Assembly (NCBI GenBank): GCA_035048495.1
Contig: CM068542.1
Coordinates: forward strand, 36,485,109-36,549,108
Length of the DNA: 64,000 nt
Source of the DNA: Euptelea pleiosperma
Taxonomy: Eukaryota; Streptophyta; Magnoliopsida; Ranunculales; Eupteleaceae
Direction of reading: 5' to 3'
Below the pieces are notes generated by a model, which saw only the letters and a program-made list of their open reading frames with translations, was not told where the DNA came from and did no database searches. Below, piece after piece: positions 60,850 to 64,000 of this stretch. Position 1 is the first letter of the stretch, and every line of letters begins with the position of its first letter. The translations under genes and the position numbers were made by a program.

Positions 60850-62010
60850 ATTTTATTAACCACTCCAAGCTAGTTTCTTATTGAACTTAGATCTTAAGAT
60901 CTCTAGTCACATAGATTAAATTTCTATTGAGGTGATTTATTTCTTTAGGTTTCAAGCCATCCCCCCAGTGTCATATAAACTATTTCTCTAGTTAGTCCTT
61001 TTGTCGAAGGACCAACTAAGTTATCTCTTGATTATACAAAATCAATGATTATGATTCCATTTTAGAGTAGTTATTCTATAGAGTTGTGTCTCAGACGAAT
61101 ATGTCTAATTAGATTTGTCATTGTATGAGTTGTTTCAAGTCTTTGATATCACAGCTTAGCAAACACAATGAACGATAATATTGGGTACTGGCTTAGGCCA
61201 CAATATAATACATTCACCCTAGCTAAAATTTCTTAATTAATCGGATTTTTCTCCAACTTAATATAAAACTATGAATTTTAGCTCAATAATGGATCGGATT
61301 ATACATGTTTGTTTGGTAGTACGTGGCTTTCAAAAGAGTGTAGCTCCAGCCTCCTACCAACCTAATAACAACATAAGCTATATATGTCTAATTTTGTACA
61401 GTTCATTATGTACATTGGACTTCCAACTATTTTAAAGTATTTTAGTTGAGACACTATTTTTGGACAATATTTTCTTAGTGAATTTTTATTAATGTATTTT
61501 CTATTATTAATATGTCATCTACATATAAATATGCTATCACATAAGAGTCTTCATTACTTTTTGTGTAAATTCATTTATTTTGAAGTCTTTTATGATCATC
61601 ACAAGATCAAATTTTTCATGCTAACATTTTGGTACTTATTTTAATCTGTATTAGGATTTAATTAACTTACATGCTTTATGTTTTAGTCCTTTAAATATAA
61701 AGCTTTTCGATTGGTTCATGTATATATATTTCTTTTCTAACTCTTCATTAAAGATAGTCAATTTTATATCTATTTGATGAATTTTTAAGTTATAGATAGT
61801 TGATATGGCTATTAGTATAATTATTGATGTTATTATTCTTGTAACATGAGAATATGTGTCAAAGAAATCTATGCCTTCTTTGTGTTTGCTTTTAGTTACG
61901 AACTTAACTTTGTATTTTTTTATGGTTCCATCTGTTTTAAGAGGTTTTTTTTTTGAAGATCTATTTACATTCTATTGTTTTATTTTTGGGAGAAAGATCT
62001 AGTGTTGTTT
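60850..62010 (-). pseudogene. Heavily decayed copia pol (RT and RNase H)
   Basis: Minus-strand frames, broken by many stops, give RT blocks GTIKKYKVKFVTKSKHKEGI (about 61940-61885), DFFDTYSHVTRITSI and NLKIHQIDIK. RNase H fragments are TTKQTCIIRS (about 61310) and ILWPKPVPNIIVHC (about 61190). A C-terminal KFNKKLAWSG lies near 60870. Many substitutions are G-to-A on this strand, the pattern of methylated-C decay. It has no long open frame. Confidence 0.75.
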
Positions 62011-62230
62011 TGTATTATTGTTTCAATTTCATTACTTGTAGTTTCTTTCCTGTAAAGAGCTTCATGTCCAGTAGATGTTTAAAGATCTTCTTCAGTTAAT
62101 AGTGTTATAACGTCAAGGCTTGTAGTCATTCTGGTCTTTTATTCTTTTTCAAGTTTTATATTTTCTTCTTCAGCCTCATATGGGTTGCTAGAGCTTGAAG
62201 CTTTATTTGATGTCTTGGTTATTGCTTTTT

Positions 62231-63205
62231 AGGATTACCCCCTGATATGCATAAGTAATTGGCATTACCCCCTTGCACTTTTAAATTGCCGTGTTACCCC
62301 ACTTGACTATAAGTATATATGCGAGTCATTTTTTAACAGGACATCACACATGTAAGTTATTCTACTTGTTAAATTTCCTAAGTGCCCTTAATTCTTTTAA
62401 ATCTCTAAAATACCCATTCCACCGATTAAATCCTCAAAAGTAATCAGTTGGTTACCAGTGCTGAAAACTCTCTTTGAGATTGTAGAGAAGATATCGTAAA
62501 AGACGATGACAACCACGACGAAGACGACAAGCAGTTGGTGGAAGTTTTAGTCCATTACCATTGTTGAAGACGACGAATACGAAGGTGTTCGCAGAGAATA
62601 CAGTGGAGGGAAGAAGGGAAGACGGTGAAAGCAAAGAAGATGGTGGAAGGATCACCAAAAACACTCGGTGATTCTTTCTTGTATGCTCTTCAAAAAACCT
62701 CAATTCATGTGACCAAGCAAGAAGATTTAAGAAGAAGAGGTTCAATAGAAAACCCTCCCTTACATTCTTCAAAGAATAACCAAATAAGTAGCTTTCTAAT
62801 CCCTTCTTGTACGCTCTAGGGTTTAAAAAACCCTCTATTCCTTTGGACGAACTAGAAAAATCTAGAAGAAGATGGGTGAAGAAGATGGATTAGCGTCTCC
62901 CTCCTTCCCCCAATTAGTGCATAGTCATTTTCAATCTTCACCGTTGGATTCAAATCTCATGAACGGGTCAGATTTTGTTGCTAATTTCAGATTTTCATTG
63001 GGTGGGTTTAAGTGGCGAAGAATTTAAAGGATAGTGTAGGAATTTAGTAAAATAATGGGCAATATGGATATTTTAAAATTCAAGATAACTGCCCCGTTAA
63101 CAAACAACTCTCAGACTTAGTCAATGGGGGGGTAACACAACATTTGAAGAGTGCAGGGGGGTAGTGCCAATTACTCATGCATATCAGGGGAGGTAATACT
63201 AAATT
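62231..63205. mobile_element. TIR element of about 970 bp
   Basis: Ends ATTACCCCCTGATATGCAT, AGTAATTGGCATTACCCCC are mirrored by AGTGCCAATTACTCATGCAT, ATCAGGGGAGGTAAT, giving TIRs of about 50 bp. Internal sequence (62450-63010) is not recognisable as a transposase. It lies inside the region spanned by the LTR-like pair. Confidence 0.75.
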
Positions 63206-63629
63206 ACCCTACTTTTTATTGTGAGTTAGTTTTAAGTGAAATATGTATTTAATGAATTCAACATCTCTAGATTCTATATTGATATTTTCGTCAACACGTT
63301 AACTTTTGATTTCACCACTAGGATCCTATAGGCATAGCACATATCCTATGAACAAACAAGATTTAGTTTAAGGTCTTAGTTTAGTTCTCTTATGACTGGG
63401 TATAGCCACACGGGCTAACTATCACCATACTTTTGTCTACTGAACTTCCAATGTTTCTCAAGATTTGAGAAATTCATATTGAGCGGTATTGAAATACAGA
63501 GAAGTATATATATGAACCCACAACTCACAGCCCACAGCCTGGCCCGGCATGCGTGTCGTCCGTATTTGTGACTAATGGTCGTACTGAATAAACACAAAAT
63601 CATTGAGAGGCCTAAGGGCTCCACACCCT

Positions 63630-63905
63630 TTAGGTCCAACCGTCTCGAAGAGCTCAAAATTTTTAGTTTCCCAAACAATGTGGGACTAAAAAAGATGTGT
63701 AAAGAAAGTAAATTTGAAGTAATAAGTGTAAAATATAAGCATATGTTTTAAAGTCACTGGAGTGTTAGTTCTAGCTTCAAAACCCACTAAGAAATACAAA
63801 ACACCAAAATAAGTGGATTCATATAAGGCCGTGTGTCCTAGCTAGGTTCAAACCTCCCAAGGTACATACACAAAATAAAACTTAAAACTTTAAATAACAA
63901 ATACA
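63630..63905 (-). mobile_element. LTR-like repeat, upper copy
   Basis: Partner of 60155-60420. Shared words include TTTAGGTCCAACCG, AGAGCTCAAAATTTTTAG, AATGTGGGACTAAAAAAGA and CACAAAATAAAACTTAAA. Arrangement suggests the 5' LTR of the decayed minus-strand copia element. Confidence 0.6.
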
Positions 63906-64000
63906 TCAACGACTGATGTGGAGATTTATCCTAGGCCTACGTACCTTGTATCACTGGTGGATGATCTGATGCTGGTATAAGAGAAAATGTTGCTCTCGTA

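Noticed and set aside
1..64000. CRISPR array, operon or prokaryotic features
   Set aside because: Spliced genes and plant transposons throughout. The direct repeats seen are tandem duplications or LTRs without regular short spacers.
1..64000. tRNA or rRNA genes
   Set aside because: No full tRNA cloverleaf or rRNA segment was seen. The only tRNA-like signal is the SINE head near 5.5 kb.

Overview
This is nuclear DNA from a flowering plant. Four protein genes with many short exons, GT-AG introns of up to 7.8 kb and plant-only families are spread through a dense background of plant transposons (Ty1/copia, Ty3/gypsy, RTE LINE, SINE, Helitron-like and foldback MITEs). The species cannot be named from the sequence. 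The heavy intronic transposon load suggests a medium-to-large genome such as a woody plant (inference).

Layout: (1) FPP7, a filament-like plant coiled-coil protein, plus strand, coding exons 3617-11430, with a spliced 5' UTR beginning near 1 kb. (2) An 11-exon minus-strand gene at 13419-23541 for a predicted plastid protein. It is found only by joining small exons, and its 7.8 kb intron 2 holds a decayed copia element. (3) A 4 kb head-to-head intergenic region (23542-27547) filled with MITEs and three tandem Helitron-like units. (4) CURLY LEAF (CLF), the Polycomb H3K27 methyltransferase, plus strand, 17 coding exons from 27548 to 48433. Its intron 13 carries an RTE LINE fragment and a copia element interrupted by a gypsy-type element. 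(5) A six-exon minus-strand WSD1-like wax synthase/diacylglycerol acyltransferase at 49771-55057. (6) 55-64 kb: no gene seen; MITEs, a 1.1 kb pyrimidine tract inside a TIR element, a heavily decayed copia element and a 1 kb TIR element.

The order FPP7 / plastid protein / CLF appears to match Arabidopsis chromosome 2 (At2g23360, At2g23370, At2g23380, from memory), which supports CLF rather than its paralogue SWINGER. All four reading frames close exactly across every splice junction, so the genes look intact despite the transposons. The most interesting non-genic pattern is one MITE superfamily with about a dozen copies. Many arms carry a CACGTGG (G-box/ABRE-type) motif, and five such motifs lie within 2.2 kb upstream of the WSD1-like start codon. 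Related MITEs also lie just upstream of FPP7 and CLF.
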